Assembly (NCBI GenBank): GCA_026122225.1
Contig: JANEZZ010002708.1
Coordinates: forward strand, 372,001-436,000
Origin: Heloderma charlesbogerti
Taxonomy: Eukaryota; Chordata; Lepidosauria; Squamata; Helodermatidae
Length of the DNA stretch: 64,000 nucleotides
Reading direction: 5' to 3'
The notes under the pieces are model-generated. The model had not been told where the DNA came from, made no database searches, and worked only from the letters and a program-made list of their open reading frames with translations. This document shows, in pieces, positions 62,761 to 64,000 of the stretch; the stretch's first letter is position 1, and each line of letters begins with the position of its first letter. A program made the position numbers and the translations under genes.

Positions 62761-64000
62761 AGGATATCGTTCTCTCAGGCCAACTGAAGGTCTTTCCAGG
62801 AGCTGACAGCACAAGATTCCCAGCCCAGGCATCTCCTGTTATAGGCCTGGGGAGAACCTGGGACATTCAAACTGATTTCTCATGCTTTTAAAGCATGTAG
62901 CATAGACACGGCCATAGATTATTCCGGAAGAAATTAAAACACTGTGGGAATGGTTTAATTGTGCCTTACAACTGTTCCAAATAACCAAGAAAAAGAAGAA
63001 TGTGCTACCGTCCTGTAATTAGCCTTCTGTCCAACATGCTAGCTTTCTACAGGAATACAGCTGTTAGGGTGGCCATTTGCCCTACTTCACAGAGGGCAGT
63101 CCTCTATTTGAAGGGTTGTCCGGTCCAAGTCCAGTTTAAAAGATACAGAAACCTAAGAAGGGAGAGCGCAGGCCTTGAAGTTGTCCATCCACAGTTAGCA
63201 ACACCGGAACAGCAGGGCAGGCAAGCACACAGGTCACCTTGTCACAGTCTACCCCAACATGGAGAGATGTGTGGGATTTCTATTTAACATTAAAGTAATT
63301 ATTTCACATTTGCATCTATCAGTATAAATTAGCATATGCAACTTTACGCAAATCTGCATCCTCTTTTGTCCTCTTTTGCTGATGCATTTCCTCTTTGTTG
63401 GCAAGGCGTGTGGCCACCCTAATTGTGATGTGGGGAAGCATTCAAACTTGCAACAAAAACAACCCCCTGCAAAACAGGCACACAGATTCCGAAAGCTTTG
63501 GGGAACACAAGAGACCATTTGTCCACTCGCTTTGACTGGCATTGGCTCTCCAGGAACTCGGGCAGAGAGGGATCTAATGTTTGTGTCAGATCTATTATTG
63601 GATTTAGGCCTGGGTGTCAGGATGCCCTGGGAAAAACACAGCCTCATCCAGCCCAGGACTTATACTAGAACATTAAACTCTAGATCTGTTAACGTTAATC
63701 TGCATTTAGAGTCTTATTCCTTAGAGTTCCCGACCATCTGAACATAAAGGCCCTTCCTATCCATTGCCTACTACCTAATTCTTTTATAAATTGAGATGCC
63801 AGGTGCTGAAAGGGGAACCTTTCGTGTACAAAGCAGGGACCCTACTGTTACAGAGGAGGAGCTCAGATGTGTGCTGGCTGTCTGGACAAGTGCATGTTGA
63901 ACTTGATGTTTGTCATGGGCATCACCCTGACACCTTGGCTCCAGAGTCTATTTTGTTCCAGAAGCAACAGCATGGAAAGCTGCCAGGAACAACACTCAGG
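62761..64000. other. No gene recognised to window end
   Basis: Opposed frames at 63249-63741 are shadows of each other and lack domains. 63820-63860 resembles a worn SINE head ('tgtacaaagcagggacccta'). Nothing else supported. Confidence 0.35.

Overview
The window reads as a non-genic stretch of a squamate reptile (lizard or snake) genome. The evidence is the repeat content. There is a Sauria-type tRNA SINE, a large BovB (RTE clade) LINE, CR1 LINE 3' ends with ATTCTATG or GTTCTTATG tails, several copies of a second tRNA-derived SINE, and many short non-autonomous hAT-like DNA transposons with 8-bp target duplications. I found no bacterial operon, rRNA operon, CRISPR array or tRNA gene, and no convincing multi-exon protein-coding gene. 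Nearly all short open frames are chance frames or fall in repeats. The only long coding frame is the BovB reverse transcriptase on the minus strand (41612-44190).

Layout. 1-7 kb: single-copy sequence, a palindromic hAT MITE nested in an older hAT copy, CR1 fragments, and two MITEs with TAGGGATGT ends. 7-18 kb: mostly single-copy, with MIR-like fragments, microsatellites and one weak candidate first exon near 13.55 kb. 18.9-20.6 kb: a possible LTR-retrotransposon 3' end whose open frame is split by a TAGGGATGT MITE. 22.8-24.7 kb: a nested locus in which a repeat holds a 1.4-kb insertion; this contains a long palindrome with 5S-rRNA-like arms, and that palindrome was later hit by a Sauria SINE. 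27.1-28.2 kb: a promoter-like segment with a MITE in its TATA-like box. 31.2-33.4 kb: a palindromic MITE, a SINE, and a CR1 3' end carrying five and a half near-identical 264-bp tandem units. 35.7-39.6 kb: L2/CR1-type LINE pieces and MITEs. 41.6-44.4 kb: BovB joined to half a MITE. 45-48 kb: MITEs and two hAT elements with good target duplications, one of them splitting a SINE. 53-59.5 kb: L2 fragment, more MITEs, a 96-bp BovB insertion with an 11-bp target duplication, and a 0.7-kb hAT element. 59.5-64 kb: mostly single-copy sequence.

The elements do not form a pathway. What can be reconstructed is their order of insertion. The most unusual items are the 5S-armed palindrome at 23327-24200, the MITE family with a variable number of TACGTAAATATTTACGTA-type palindrome modules, and the 264-bp array. 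Boundaries were read by eye and terminal duplications compared base by base. Family names are given only where the sequence is characteristic.
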